In this document: positions 23,036-36,503 of the stretch, in pieces
Layout of the letters: every line of letters starts with the position of its first letter
How positions within the stretch are numbered: the stretch's first letter is position 1
From: Rhyzopertha dominica
Lineage: Eukaryota > Arthropoda > Insecta > Coleoptera > Bostrichidae
DNA length: 64,000 nucleotides
Direction: 5' to 3'
Assembly: GCA_025024175.1 (NCBI GenBank)
Contig: QCXZ01000041.1
Location: forward strand, 27,833,786-27,897,785
The notes under the pieces: model-generated
What the model was told of the DNA's origin: nothing
The model's database searches: none
Seen by the model: the letters and a program-made list of their open reading frames with translations, nothing else
Translations under genes and position numbers: made by a program

Positions 23036-26000
23036 TACTATTTCTTTCCGCCTAAATTAGTATTGAGATCACTGACTCGTAATATGCAGACAACGCTTCT
23101 ACTAAGACTATGAATATACAGAGCTCTCTACGTCTACCGCTGAATAGTGTTACCCTATTGACACCGCTAGACGGCATTGTCTTAGGTCTTCAGTTCCGTC
23201 AGTACTCGCATTCTCGCTTGTTCACAGAAAGTTCCAGTCGCGCTCAAACCCAAAATTGTCGGACGTTACGTTCTCTATAATTCGCTGTTTTCCAATTTTC
23301 CAAAAGTGTTAAAAATGTAATCTACGAGGTACACTTTAAGAGAAAAAACCTTCCCTTTCTTTTCCTAGCTGTTGCCTTAAAGATAAATAATTACAAAACT
23401 AGTATTAGATCACGTAATCTTTGTCGTGATAGTTTCGATCATTTGCCACAGTCGGAACTGCACTGACACCGACTTATCATAGGGTATATACTAGGACAAA
23501 ATATTCTTTTAAAAGAAAATTAACTTTCTGTTACGTCAACAAAGTATACAATGGCCGCCTACTACAATTTCTGGTTCGGATTTTTAATTAGCAACGAAAG
23601 CATAACGTTTTGTAGGTATTTTAAATCAAATCCTAGTAAGACAAGAGTACATCAATATCCCTATTTCAAAGTCTAAGTTCCCAAAAATCTTGTTGTGTGC
23701 ACCATGTGAGATTTTATAAATAAACGATAAAAAACGTTTTTAGATCAAACAACACTTTTATGAAGATAGCGTGTGGTAGCGACGTCATGATGGTAATTGG
23801 CGTAATATGGGGAGTAGTTTAGTGTTTAAGAGACAATCATTTATATAAATCTGGCAACCCTGCTGACACATTGAAGAATTTGTTGATTTCTGTGATTTTC
23901 GTTTGTAACAAATAGATTAAAATATTTTTTTCTATTTCGCATTCATAATAGAGCCATTTCGAAACGCAACTTTTTATTTTCCAGTGTTGGTATCACTAAA
24001 AAACAACAAACGCCACCTCGTAACGTCGTAACTGTAATGGGTCTTGTCAAAATTCCCCACATTTTCTCATGTAAAAGATGCGAAATAAAAAAAATAGTAT
24101 AAATAACCGCCTTCGGCTCGTTTTCTAATCTTTCGATGTGTGCGACAAAATGGCGCCTTATGAAACTAGTTTTTCAATATACTATTGCAGATTATTCAAT
24201 GCATGCTTTGCACATTTTCATTCTAATGCGCATTCTGGTATAATTTTCTGGAGAGCATCCACCGAGGCTAGCAGAGTGTGGGTTCAGCAAGAAAAAGTGT
24301 ATTGGTGACATCTTTAACCTTCATTCAAGAGAGTTCTAATAGCTTTAAAAGCTATGGCATACCCACCTTTATTTATGTTTATCGTTTAGTGTTGCCTTTT
24401 CCTAAAACAGATCAACGAGTTTTAATTACAATAACACATGCGCACTGAACTCTTATTACCTCAACCAAAAAAGACGTTAATACACAATGATGTAATAGTG
24501 AGCAGTTTTAAAATTTAAAGGGAATTACTTACCTGTAGACAAATTACCGCTGTTCAGCAAATGCATGTTAATATTGCGACGACTTCTATCAAAATGTGTT
24601 TTTACTGTTTAACAGAGTATTTTTTTAATATATTTTGACGAATAATTTGACACTGTAGATTTTTATCCGTAGCTTACCTTGTAAATACTAGCCAGATGTA
24701 CTCTTACGAGTAAAAGCTTCCTTTTGTTCTCTAATTTGTCTTTGCTTTTCCTGAGATGCTCGAATTTTCAGGGCTTTTATGTGAAACCCCTTTTTTAATT
24801 ATGTGGCTTCCTGTAGGTACCTGAAAAAGTAAACTTCTAATTATAAAAGCATAATAAAAAAATCTCGTATTTTCTCAGCGCAAACGGTTGCTTTTGCCTG
24901 TGACTTAATTTGCGAGTTTATTTTCTAACTTTTTATCAACTTCATTATTCAATCAATTTCTTGTAAAATATACGCTCAAACCTTGGTTATGCGCGGCGAA
25001 CGTTTAAACAACACAATAATGGTTAAGAAGGATTAGGCCTCCTAGCTAAAGAGAAACAGTTTATTGTCGGTGAAGAAACCAAACTACCAATTTATTGTAA
25101 CAGAGCTTCAATTTGTCAAGCAACTACATTTATTTTCCAATAAATTATTTGTGGTATAGTACACTCCTTTACAATCGTAATCAATTCATTAAAATTTGTT
25201 AAACATATGTTACTCATTATTATTGTCCGACAGTCCAACCTTTTTTCAGCTGTACTGGGGATATTACTGGAAAGCTGTTGTTTCAGTAAAACATACATAA
25301 CCATTAAGTACTTTCTCCACGCTTTCGATTACATCAAAAAAACTGTATATGAACTGCGCCAGAGAATTGCCTGCGAGAGCACACGTGCAAAAGCCACGTT
25401 TATAATATCGATTGCAGTCGTACTGAAAGTTTTCCTTTGATTATGAATTGGGGCCAAAAATATATGGACCTCAAACTTCCAACCCAAACGACTGGATACT
25501 AAAAATATATGCAACAAGCACCGTATTTTGTTTTCGACTGCAGTAAGTGAAAAGTTAGGGGCGCTGATGCCATCTATTAGCAAAAAAACTCATTTTAAAC
25601 AATGCTTGTCTCTGGTACGTCGATATTTGCTCAAAAGTCAGTGCCTGCTCAGATAGAAAAATCATGAAACATCACTGGTTAAATTGTAATTATTAGTCGG
25701 TTTATGTACTGTTACATGTTTTTTTATCAAAGCAACTCTAAAACTTATTGCCTAACAAACTGTATTACCTTCATTGTCAGGATACTATTTATGCCATGCG
25801 CAATTACCTATTTGTTGTGAGTTTATCATCGAGCCACATGCAGACGTTCATTCACGGAAACAAGGCCAAAAACCCTAATTATTATCTCAAATTTACAGCA
25901 GTATACAGTCTTGTTATTATTTTAGTCTGATAGTAAGCCATGTAGTAGCCTGTTGGATAACATTTGTATTAGTAACCTTATACGGATACTGTGAGCTTTA

Positions 26001-29000
26001 TGGCTATGTTTGAAGAAATACATTCTAAAAGTAGGGAAGTTTCGGATTCGAGACAATTACGTAGATCCTTTTTATTACTTTTCCTGGGAATCTGACACCG
26101 CATAATTTGCTCTGCCTAAACTGACGGTAGCAGTACAGCGTAGCAGTTGGAACAAAGTTTTGTAACATATTTCCCTTAAGTGCAATTTATATACATCCCT
26201 TTGGATGAACGGGCAGCTCTAGCTTTTTGCAATAAAAATGCTGAAAATTTAAAGCGAATCTTAGTTAATATCTTTTCTGAATCACGAGTGAATAGTGGTT
26301 TGCTGATTAAGAAGAGTAGGCAATTGGTTCTGTTGGTCCGTTTCTTAATGAGGAAATTAGATTATTAACCCTTTTTGTGATACACGAAGAATAAATTCGG
26401 GATTGATCTAATAAACTAATCACAAGAAAGCAAGTGAATGATAACGTTTGTTCGACTTCAGGAGCTGGAAACGAAGGCAAGGTTGATGTTACTTTTATAG
26501 CATATTCATGTTACAGAGAACGTTATACTCATTTTAGCAGATTTAAGGACATGTATACTGTAAAATACCGTCTTAACTCAATTTAGAATTAAAACTTGCA
26601 GCTACGTACTATTTGTGGGCTATTTGTTCTTTTACAGTAGTACATAATATTCTCATTTCATGTAGTATTTAGTACACAGGGGCATTGTATAGATAGGACA
26701 GCGTCATTATCACATTGTGGTCAACTGAGAAATGAAAAAATCTTAGTGTATAGCCTAATGACAAATTATGTACATAACGAAAATATCAGTACATGCTGTT
26801 ACGACTAAGGGGTTTAAAGACTGCGCCTTTCTGACTTAGATTTCTTTATTTACACACTTGTATCGAAGTCCAAATAGAACTAGTTCAGAACACTACTGCA
26901 CTGGCTAACACTAAAACACTTTGAAACTCCTGGTTCGCTACTTGTCTTTAGCTTCTGTTCGAATCAGACTTCCTCGTGCTCTTTTTGTCGGGCTATACAT
27001 ATATACCCTCCATCGAAAGTTCCGGATGTTTTAGAGACATCTCGTTGTCGCTGTCGAAGCTTTGTCGATAGATTATGCTCGGAGATCATGTCTTAGACAA
27101 CCACGCGACCATCGTATCTATCTGGGTGTCTAAATTGACAAAATTATTTTTAATGTTTATCAATAAACTCTTGAAATTCTTGAGTGGTGCACTCTTGCCC
27201 TTACTGACGTAATCGGGTGGGTCTGAAAATTAGATTTTTTTCATATTTTCGTAACCCCGAACGCATACCTCAAACAAGGATTGTTTATTAATATGGGATG
27301 CTTTAAAATCATTGTTTGACAGGATCTTTATTTTTCTTAGAACTGCACCAATTTTAATGACAAGTCACGAAAATGGTTTAAAAGGGATATTTCTTCACCT
27401 TTATAAAGTAGATTGCTGCTTTGATTAGTCGAAAGACTTGACTTTACTTTTTTGCATTCTAATATCCACGAAATCGTGTATAATAAATTCCTAGAAACTT
27501 GCACCTTTCTTTAAACATTTACCTACCAAACACTTGTAACATATACACCTGAGCCTCTATGGTCTTGGATAGGATACTGTTATTGCCGAAAAGGCTAAAT
27601 GTCGCATCTTCGCTACCACTAAACATGGAAAACTGATGTTACTCCTACATTGCGCGAAATGTTGCATAGGATCGCCTTTTTGCGTTGCGTTATTAGCCTC
27701 TAAGGCTATAAAAAACGGTTATCTCAAAACTCCTGACATTACGAAAAATGCAGGGAAATCTTAATGTTCCACTAAATTCATGCGATGCTTGTGTTTCAGT
27801 TGTAGCCCTATTTGTAAATTTGTACTTATATTTCCAACTCATTTAGAAGACTTTTATTTTTTTGTCGCCTTTTATACCCCGCAGGCTGCAGGTAGAAACA
27901 TTCCAAGTATATGATATTGAAAACAGTATCTTCTTGTGGTGAACAAGTCTTTTTAGTGTAGTTTTGTTGGTATGTATTATGACATCTTGTAGCACTTTTA
28001 CAGATTTATTCAAATGCTTACGGTACCCGCATTTTAACATACGTATATCCTTTAGTAACTTTATCTTAGCGCACATCATCCTCTTATAATTTATGAATTC
28101 TGCTTCTGTATATAGATTAAATTAACATTTGGTTAATTACTTTCGGGGCGAGGCCGTCGTAACCGCAAGTCTTTTAATCACTCACTTTGCTATTCTCTCT
28201 TTATAAACCGTGTTTAATACCGTTGTTGGTACAGGAGCCATTACACCAAAACGGTTTGCGATTGTTGACTAATTAAAAAAATTATGTGGTTGAGACAACA
28301 GATTTGAACTTTTGAACTACTTTAGACTACCTGCCTTTTTATAAGTCCAGTAGTTTTTTTTACATTCGTGATTTTTTTACTTATTATTATTTTAATGGCG
28401 TTTATGAGGTAGTCCATAAGTAGTAGGTACCACGTAGTGCGTTCCTTAGATCAAAATATCGCAATTTAACCAGGCTGAACCACTGATCTCTAAATAACTG
28501 GATGTCGCATGAGTCATTCAAAACTGTGACAAGTAAAAGCTCTGCGCCACCATGCCGCTGGTACTCGTACTATCAATTAAACGGCGCGTTCAAAGTTTAG
28601 GTTAGATCCTTAACTATATAATATGCTTAGGAGTAAACCTAACATTCAGTTTGTACGGCACATGTTTCTCACTCAAACACTACAACGTTCATCTTTTGGA
28701 AATCTGCAGGCAGGTGATGAGTTCACGATTTTAACCGTCAATCATTAACGTCATATTTATCGCAGAAGCGAACCTTTGTCAAAATTTTAGTACAAGGACC
28801 AGCGGCTAGAAGCGCTAAGGTGGCATAAATCTGTCACAAATAATTTACATGCATTTTGGTATGTAAGCGACATCCAGTGGGATCAACCTATACTAACTTT
28901 TGAACTGCTCTGTATACATTACTTATTCTGACATATATAGATTTCTTTTCCCGTTCCAAAAGCTTATACTTTATGTCTGAAAAACTGAAACAAAACATCT

Positions 29001-29280
29001 TCCTGAAATACTAAAACTGCAGTATTCTAGCGGCTAGGATTAGTGAACAAAACTATGTAATTTCTTCGAATCCTGTTCTCTCAAGTACCTAAATTAGAAC
29101 GAAGTTAGTTGACAAGTACTCATAGATTTGATAAAGGGTTTAATCAACCTTGTGTTTTGGATTTTCTAGACCCAAGAATATTTTTTGCATTCGCTATTTA
29201 ATAAATACCACTTTTGCGAATCCTAGGGGCCTAGTACGGTAAAGTTACTAAGACAATATCCTTTTAAGAATACAATACTA
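23036..29280. other. Unassigned AT-rich DNA
   Basis: About 6.2 kb in which no exon, RNA gene or classifiable transposon could be supported. Frames at 25,207-25,583, 26,180-26,368 and 27,843-28,079 show no recognisable domains. A less AT-rich stretch at about 26,800-27,200 could be a degraded repeat, but I could not identify it. Confidence 0.45.
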
Positions 29281-29560
29281 AATACTATTGCGACAGACTT
29301 GGTTTTCCTTATACCTATGCGCCAAGGCAAGCAAAATGCGTGACAGCATATTTATCTGGGCGACACAAATGCCATCTATAGGCACTGCCAGCAACCCACC
29401 TCTAGTGGAAACCGGTGCCTTAAGTCACCGCTCGAGGTCGAGACGGCGGTTTTTGCAAAAAGCGCAGCTCTCTGCAGATCAACAAAGTGTTCCTGCCATG
29501 CTGTCTGCATCAGAACAATCATGGACAGTTGTTTCAGCTTATTAAGTCTTATCAGCACGG
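29281..29560. other. Less AT-rich island, unidentified
   Basis: A roughly 280-bp stretch with more CpG than its flanks, open on both strands (85 codons plus at 29,288-29,545; 112 codons minus at 29,376-29,714). I recognise no domain on either strand. It may be an old repeat or an exon of unknown gene; evidence is insufficient for either. Confidence 0.3.
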
Positions 29561-29775
29561 TTATAGCCCTAATGCACATACATGGCACAGATCTGGTTTC
29601 CCTTGTATAAGCAAAGGTAGGCGACATATGTATGTTCGTATGTTTGAACAGCTTAAATTGTTTTCTTATCCTGAACCTCACTACCGCATGTAATCTTAAA
29701 GTACATACTTTCACTCCAATTTGTTTCTAAACAAGAACCCTATTATTAAATTGTAATATGTTATTAAATAATATA

Positions 29776-29851
29776 TGCCCAACCTCGGTGGTTCAGACCA
29801 CAGCGCGTCTACTGTTTGTCTTATTAGAAGTACTGTTTGCGAATCCTAGAT
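29776..29851 (+). repeat. tRNA-like SINE head (possible)
   Basis: CCTCGGTGGTTCAGACCAC, then AGCGCGTCTACTG, then GCGAATCCTAG at roughly tRNA spacing resemble diverged A-box and B-box regions. It lies directly left of the 1.28-kb tandem duplication. Pairing is too poor for a functional tRNA. Confidence 0.3.
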
Positions 29852-29873
29852 GGTGTATCTACTTCGTAATTCG

Positions 29874-32436
29874 AACATGAATCCTGTAGAGTGTAACACA
29901 TTACGCTATAATCAAATTCCATTTCTAAAGAAAAAGTTAGATATGTCAAATTATTTCTAAACATAGTTATCGGCCAATTTCTTTACAGTAAAGTGCTAAT
30001 ATAAACACTTCCCCCAATATAGGCGTTTAGAACTATTCCGATTGTTAACTTTTAACGTATTTTTAATTTATTGAGGACGTTTCTGTGGTAAGTGTGCATT
30101 CTAAGATAAGCAACACTGAAAACTCAATACCTCTTCATCCCATACATCCGCTCACATTCGCGATACAACTGTAACTAACTAGGAATCCCGAAACATCCCA
30201 ACTTCTTATATAATGAATAACTAATGTTATTATGTATGAAACACTCCATTCAGCAGATTGCCACAGCCAGATCTCTCCTGCGCGTAGAACACACGGAAAT
30301 TACACTGCTTTTTCATATAACTTTATATCCCGTCACGCACCTCTACAGATATATAACAGATAATCGAAGGGAGAGAAAGAAGGAATGGTTCACAATCACC
30401 GGGGTACCCTCCATAAATACAATCTCTCAATGAGAAACAACGCATCTTTCCAGGTTACACCCACGCCAAATTAATTTCTTAATTTAAGTACAATGAGAGT
30501 TGTCATAAGAACTAACAAAGCTTCTAAACGAACACTAATTGGATTTCAAAACATCCCTTAGGACTTTCGATATTTAAGCCAGGAAGTGNTTTGTTTCTTT
30601 AAAGTTGTAATTGGAATACTTAAGGGAATGCAAAGTAGCAAGCATAAGATTTGCAAGGTTACGAAATTTCCTGAGATTGGTTTTACACCGACACCAGGGA
30701 GACGGTAGTAATTATTGCAACGTCAACATGGAACGGGGTAATGCGTCTTAAGCCTTCAACTGAAATATAGTCATATTTCATAACACGATGAAGATTAACG
30801 CGAACAGCTAAGGTTTGGAAGCGGGGACACAAAGTACCATATTTATGTGATGAATGGCTATTATTTTGTGCAATAGAGCAGTTTTTTTTATCACCATTAA
30901 TAAGATAATAATTATGTCTCCGAGTCCATTATTTGTTTGAAAAGTACGGTAGTGATTTTATCCGCGTCATTGACTAATTCTAAAAAGTCAAAATTTGTTT
31001 AGACGGTACTCAGTATAAGAGATACTTAAAAAAATAGAAAACATATACATATTTTGCAACGACTGCTGACTACTGATTATATTTCGTTATAGGTCTCTAC
31101 AGTCCATATTACTATTTTTATAAGTGCATAGAAACCGACAACAATATAGGCAAAAACATGAATACTGTAGAGTGCAACACATTACGCTAAAATCAAATTC
31201 CATTTCTAAAGAAAAGTTAGATAAGCCAAATTATTTCTAATCATAGTTATCGGCCAATTTCTTTACAGTAAAGTGCTAATATAAACACTTGCCCCAATAT
31301 AGACGTTTAGAACTATTCCGATTGTTATCGTTTAACGTTTTTTTAATTTATTGAGGACGTTTCTGTGGTAAGTGTGCATTCTAAGATAAGCAACACTGAA
31401 AACTCGGTACCTCTTCATCCCACCCATACAATCCGATCACATTCGCAATACAACTGTAACTAACTAGGAATCCCGAAACATCCCAACTTCTTATATAATG
31501 AATAACTAATGTTATTATGTATGAAACACTCCATTCAGCAGATTGCCACAGCCACATCTTTCCTGCGCGTAGAACACACGGAAATTACACTGCTTTTTCA
31601 TATAACTTATATCCCGTCACGCACCTCTATAGAGATATTATTAACCCTTGAAATCGAAAGGAGAGAGAAAAGAAGGAATGGTCCACAATCACCGGGGTAC
31701 CCTCTATAAATACAATCTTAAGGAGAAACAACGCATCTTTCCAGGTTACACCCACGCCAAATTAATTTCTTGATTTAAGTACAATGAGAGTTGTCATAAG
31801 AACTAACAAAGCTTCTAAACGAACACCAATTCGATTTCAAAACATCCCTTAGGACTTTCGATATTTAAGCCAGGAAGTGTTTTGTTCTTTAAATTTGTAA
31901 TTGGAATACTTAAGGGAATGTAAAGTAGCAAGCATAAGATTTGCAAGGTTACGAAATTTCCTGAGATTGGTTTTACACCGACACCAGGGAGACGGTAGTA
32001 ATTATTGCAACGTCAACAAGGAACGGGGTAATGCGTCTTCAGTCTTCAACTGAAATATAGTCATATTTCATAACACGATAAAGATTAACGCGAACAGCTA
32101 AGGTTTGTAAGCGGGGACACAAAGTACCATATTTATGTGAGGAATGGCTATTATTTTGTACAATAGAGCAGTTCTTAATTAATAAAATAATAATTATGTC
32201 TCCGAGTCCATTATTTGTTTGAAAAGTATGGTAGTGATTTTATCCGCGTCATTGAATAATTATAAAAAAGTCAAAATTTTTTTACATGTACTCAGTATAA
32301 GAGATCCTTAAAAAAATAGAAGCCATATACATATTTTGTAACGACTGCTGACTACTGATTATATTTCGTTATAGGTCTCTACAGTCCATATTACTATTTT
32401 TATAAGTGCATAGAAACCGACAATATAGGCAAAAAC
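29874..32436 (+). repeat. Tandem duplication of a ~1.28-kb unit
   Basis: Unit 1 spans about 29,874-31,154 and unit 2 about 31,155-32,436, head to tail with an offset of 1281 bp. Both units start at AACATGAAT and end at ATAGGCAAAAAC. They are near-identical by eye, with scattered substitutions and small indels (for example an insertion in unit 2 near 31,640 and a deletion near 32,180). Paired short frames (30,224-30,433; 31,509-31,709) diverge by frameshift between copies, which argues against coding function. No internal region lies between the copies, so this is not an LTR pair. The high similarity indicates a recent event, or an assembly error from unmerged haplotypes. Confidence 0.9.
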
Positions 32437-33440
32437 GCTCAGGAAAATCCTAAAACTATAGTCTACCAGACGGGTGCTGGTACCTGATTGCATGTTACTT
32501 GAGATCTAGCATCAGCCAAAAACGATTTACCTTCTTAGCTAGTTTGTCTACCACATCTAAATTATCAAAAAAAAAACTTAATTATGAAGTTATTAATAAA
32601 TTTGTTGGGAAGTGTGTTAAAAAGTGAAACAAAAACAAAACTTTTTGTTTTTCGTAATTCTTTTGTATTGTTAAAGTTTTGTTGTGCGATGTACAGTATT
32701 TTATAATTTATTTAGCTTCGAAGAATTATATTTGTTATTTAATTTATTAACAACTAGATGACGTTGCCGTTTGTTTGTTTTCTGAATTTGAGAAAATCAC
32801 TGAAAAGGTGTATTAACGGTTTTGACCGTGGAAAATGATTTGCTTTGGCCTTTTTCATATGGAGTACGTTCAGAACTAAGCCAACAGCAAATTTTACACG
32901 CGAGCAGTACACCACTTGCTTCACGTATAACAATTTAATGGGCGATAGGAACATATAATTGATATTAATTTGTAGAATTTTCTACCTCACCACTGTTTCG
33001 CATTTTATCTTATCGCGAGGAGCATATGTATTAACTTTTATATAATCTACACAGATAGATATAGGTATAGTCATTACCTTAAAATGACACAGAAAGAAAA
33101 CCCATGGGCGCTTCGTAGATAATGAACTATCAGACTAACAGCATTAGATACACGAGGTAAGAGCAACAAACGTTTGTATCTAAACGCTGGCGCCATCACA
33201 TCTGTAATAATTATTTCTGTGAAGCGTCGATTTCGTACCATCACCTATTATTATAGGGTACTTGCCAAGGGACACAGTTGTAGTCTTAATATTCAGATGT
33301 CATTCTTTTCTTTACTATATCTGATCTCTTTTATTAAAGAAAATTCGTCTATTCCATCTCTAGCATTTTGAGAAAGACACCTTTCTGCAGACGGACTTTG
33401 ATAACATAACATTTCCAAAAATAAACTGTACATTACCAAA
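32437..33440. other. Unassigned AT-rich DNA
   Basis: No supported feature. Frames at 32,754-32,954 and 33,174-33,371 are not recognisable. Confidence 0.45.
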
Positions 33441-33465
33441 GTGTAGAGATTTTTTTTTTAGAAAT

Positions 33466-33537
33466 AAAGGCGAGAAACCTGGAGTCTCGCAGGGATCAGT
33501 TCCAAGACTACTCGTTATCAATTTGCGTAAACGATAT
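33466..33537 (+). pseudogene. Tiny LINE reverse transcriptase fragment
   Basis: KPGVSQGSVPRLLV followed, after a one-base shift, by SICVNDI matches the (S)GVPQGSVLGPLLF..Y.NDI block just upstream of the FADD motif in CR1/Jockey-type non-LTR retrotransposons. Only ~24 codons survive. The sequence then runs straight into a TACA microsatellite. Confidence 0.7.
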
Positions 33538-33667
33538 ACATACATACATACATACATACATACATACATACATACATACATACATACATACATACATACA
33601 TACATACATACATACATACATACATTAATACATACATTAATACATACATACATACATACATACATAC
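33536..33667. repeat. (TACA)n microsatellite
   Basis: About 130 bp of TACA/CATA tetranucleotide with two TTAA interruptions near 33,625-33,640. The minus-strand frame across it is a translation artefact. Confidence 0.98.
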
Positions 33668-36503
33668 TGTTACAATTCAAAATGTCGTGCTAAAATGCTT
33701 TTGTACGAAAACTTTTTAACAGCAGCACACGAATCTCCGCCCATAGTGAATAGTACTATTCTTGCTTGACCGGTTACAGAATTCAGATGCAAATAGTGAC
33801 TTTACTGAGAAAGTTACTAGCTTCGACACGGTACTGTTGGATAGACAACCGTTTATAATCATTCCAAGCAATATCAGTTTGCTTAATAGTAAGTCAGTTG
33901 GTTCAACAGATTCGAAACATAATTCCTCATAAGAAACTGCGTTATCCCAGGTATTACATAAATGATGTGTTGAATAACGTGAATCCAACCTATCGGAAAC
34001 AATTAACAATTACATCAACGAAAGCAAATAAAGCAACTTTTTACAGTTTACATACTATTTTCTGTTATAGGGTTTTATTTCTTGTCTGGGTTGATATTTC
34101 TTGCATGCATGCGAACTAACATATATTTTAAGTTCAAACTCACTTTCGCCTTAAACGCAGAAACGTTTCCCTTGTGTGTAAACAGGAATTTCAATTCAAG
34201 ACGAAACGTCTCGCGATACAACTTCATTTCGAAGCAATGCATACCCAGTTCAAATATAATCCTACGTGGAGAGCCTGTTGAAGCTAGAGGTATTGGCATT
34301 CCGTAAAAATATTTAAGTTCCATATACGTTCATTTTATATTAGATCTAATTCTATCCAAAACGAATGTTTGCATCTACATCTGCTAGGTTGGATAGGTTA
34401 TCGCTTATTATTTATTACAAACCAACTTGACATGTTACCTGCATAGAAACCATTAAACCATGTATATTATGTATAAAAGTGAATATCTACTCTTAGCAAC
34501 AGGTTGCAGCTTGCAGTGTACAATTTTTCAACTCAAGAACTTACATAGTCTAGTTTTCGAGACTAAACACCTTACTAGAATGCTGTGCGCCTTTTACTAT
34601 AAATTATATTGGCTATTAGGATACACATATGCTTTAAATAGGGTGGGTAGAATCAAATGAAAATATCTAATTGCACTGTTTTAAATTTGTATTACTGCTC
34701 AAAAGGTATATAAAGTTCAAAATTACTGGATATTCATTCTTTTCTTTTGCAAACTGCCATTCGACTATAAGTTCAGACAAATATTCAGGTAAGGATAGAA
34801 AGCTAATGAAACGCTGAACAATGTTTAATAGCAAAGCACGGTATTTTGTTATTTTAAACTTTTCTGAAGTTTAAATAAAATATGTCAATTATCACTACCT
34901 TAATATATAAGTTTTAAAATGTGTATGTGATCAATTGTGTATTTGCTTCATAACTTTTAGCAACGGATTAGTGAAATGCGCTACTTTCAAACATCATTCA
35001 GCTTTTTATAATCTTTAATGAGAAAATTTGGATTACGAACATTGGCCACTTAAAAATGAAAACTGCCAGTAATTTCCGATAAAAGTACACAGCGTCCTTT
35101 TACTCAGCAAACAATCGTTAAATATTTTAGAAGGAAAGACGCCCACATTCTGTAACGCAAGACTCATGTCGTTCAAAGATTCGTTTGCGATTTTAACAAG
35201 ATTGGGGCCTCCATACCCTTGTGAGTGCCATGTTTCATATTTAAACTACAGTATCTGCGAGCATATCATGCTTTTCAAATTGTCCTCCGATAAATAAATA
35301 TTGATGCTCTTGAAACCATGAAACTGAATAAATATAAAACCGTGGGAGATTATCGAGTACACGTTTTGCTTTAGGTCCTTGTCATAAAATATAAAGTTTT
35401 ATATCCAAGAAGTTAGAACAAAACTATTTAAAATGAAGTTTCTTCGCTGTGATATAAATTACAGTCACTGAAACCGCAGTATACTCCATTCGTAGTATTA
35501 ACTTTTCAAGAATATATTTTAAGGGATTTAAACTTTGAAGTTTTACTTGAAACAGCGTTTGCCGATATACATGTAGCAGAACGAGGTGTTATCGACATAA
35601 TAGCTACTTGATGGCAATTAAATACTCAGCTTGTTGTAAGTTTATACTTAAATAAACGGACTCATGCCAGTTGGGCTAGAAAAGGGAGACATTAAACGGA
35701 GGATAAACGCCACCTTTCATTTAGACAAAATTGTTAATCCTTTTAAATTTACTTTACCTCTAGATAAATATAAAATAAAAGTGACAAATTATAAAGCAGA
35801 TACTTTAATAATTTCTGCTATTTCAACTAGTTCTTAAAAACTATTTGGCAGTGCGCTGAAATAATTTGTTGAGAACGCATTTTCTTACGTTTCGAGATGG
35901 ATACAGTTTATCGAGCAAATAAATTCGCCGAATTGTTGATGTTTAGTGGTTTTAAACTCACAATTATTTGAAATTAAATCAAAATTTATTAACCTTAAAG
36001 AGTGACAAACGAGGTGTTACAGTGGTGATGTACAAGGATTAATACCAAATTAAATTGAACGCCATTCCATCAGATGAAAACTGTTTCAAAGTACTCAGGT
36101 GTGATCTCACACACTGTTCAGACCAAAGTAAATACGTACATTGGTAAACTAAAAAAATACACCGTCTAACCGCACAAAAGGCTTAAACTAACAAAATGTA
36201 TAATTTACTAAGCCCTAGGATCTATGGGAATCCAAAGTTGGACAAAGAATATATCTTTAAGACCTATAGTATCCAGATTCAAAGTCCAATGACCATCTAC
36301 ATTGATGTATACCTACTGAAATATCTTATATAAGGTACCTTCTTTAATTTTTTGCAACTTTTTGCATATTGCTTTTTTCTCCACCGTAGTATAACCGACA
36401 GTTGTTATTTGCTTTAACCTTTACTATTGTTAGCAATGTAATACACTAATTTAGCGGTACCTTGATTTCAAGGAATTGCGCCGGGCGCGGGCTTTTTCTG
36501 ATA
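33668..36503. other. Unassigned AT-rich DNA
   Basis: About 2.8 kb with no supportable gene. A cluster of overlapping short frames at 33,716-34,323 on both strands has no recognised domain. Confidence 0.45.

Noticed and set aside
29281..29714. CpG-richer island as a possible promoter or exon
   Set aside because: No core promoter element, splice pattern or protein motif; open frames occur on both strands.
30224..31709. Similar frames at 30,224-30,433 and 31,509-31,709 that look like paralogs
   Set aside because: They are the two units of the tandem duplication, and the C-terminal halves differ by frameshift, which argues against coding constraint.
29874..32436. A pair of LTRs or a solo-LTR duplication
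   Set aside because: The copies abut with no internal region, and no TG...CA ends, primer-binding site or polypurine tract were seen.
33360..33680. 106-codon minus frame with repeated Cys-Met-Tyr-Val
   Set aside because: Direct translation of the (TACA)n microsatellite.
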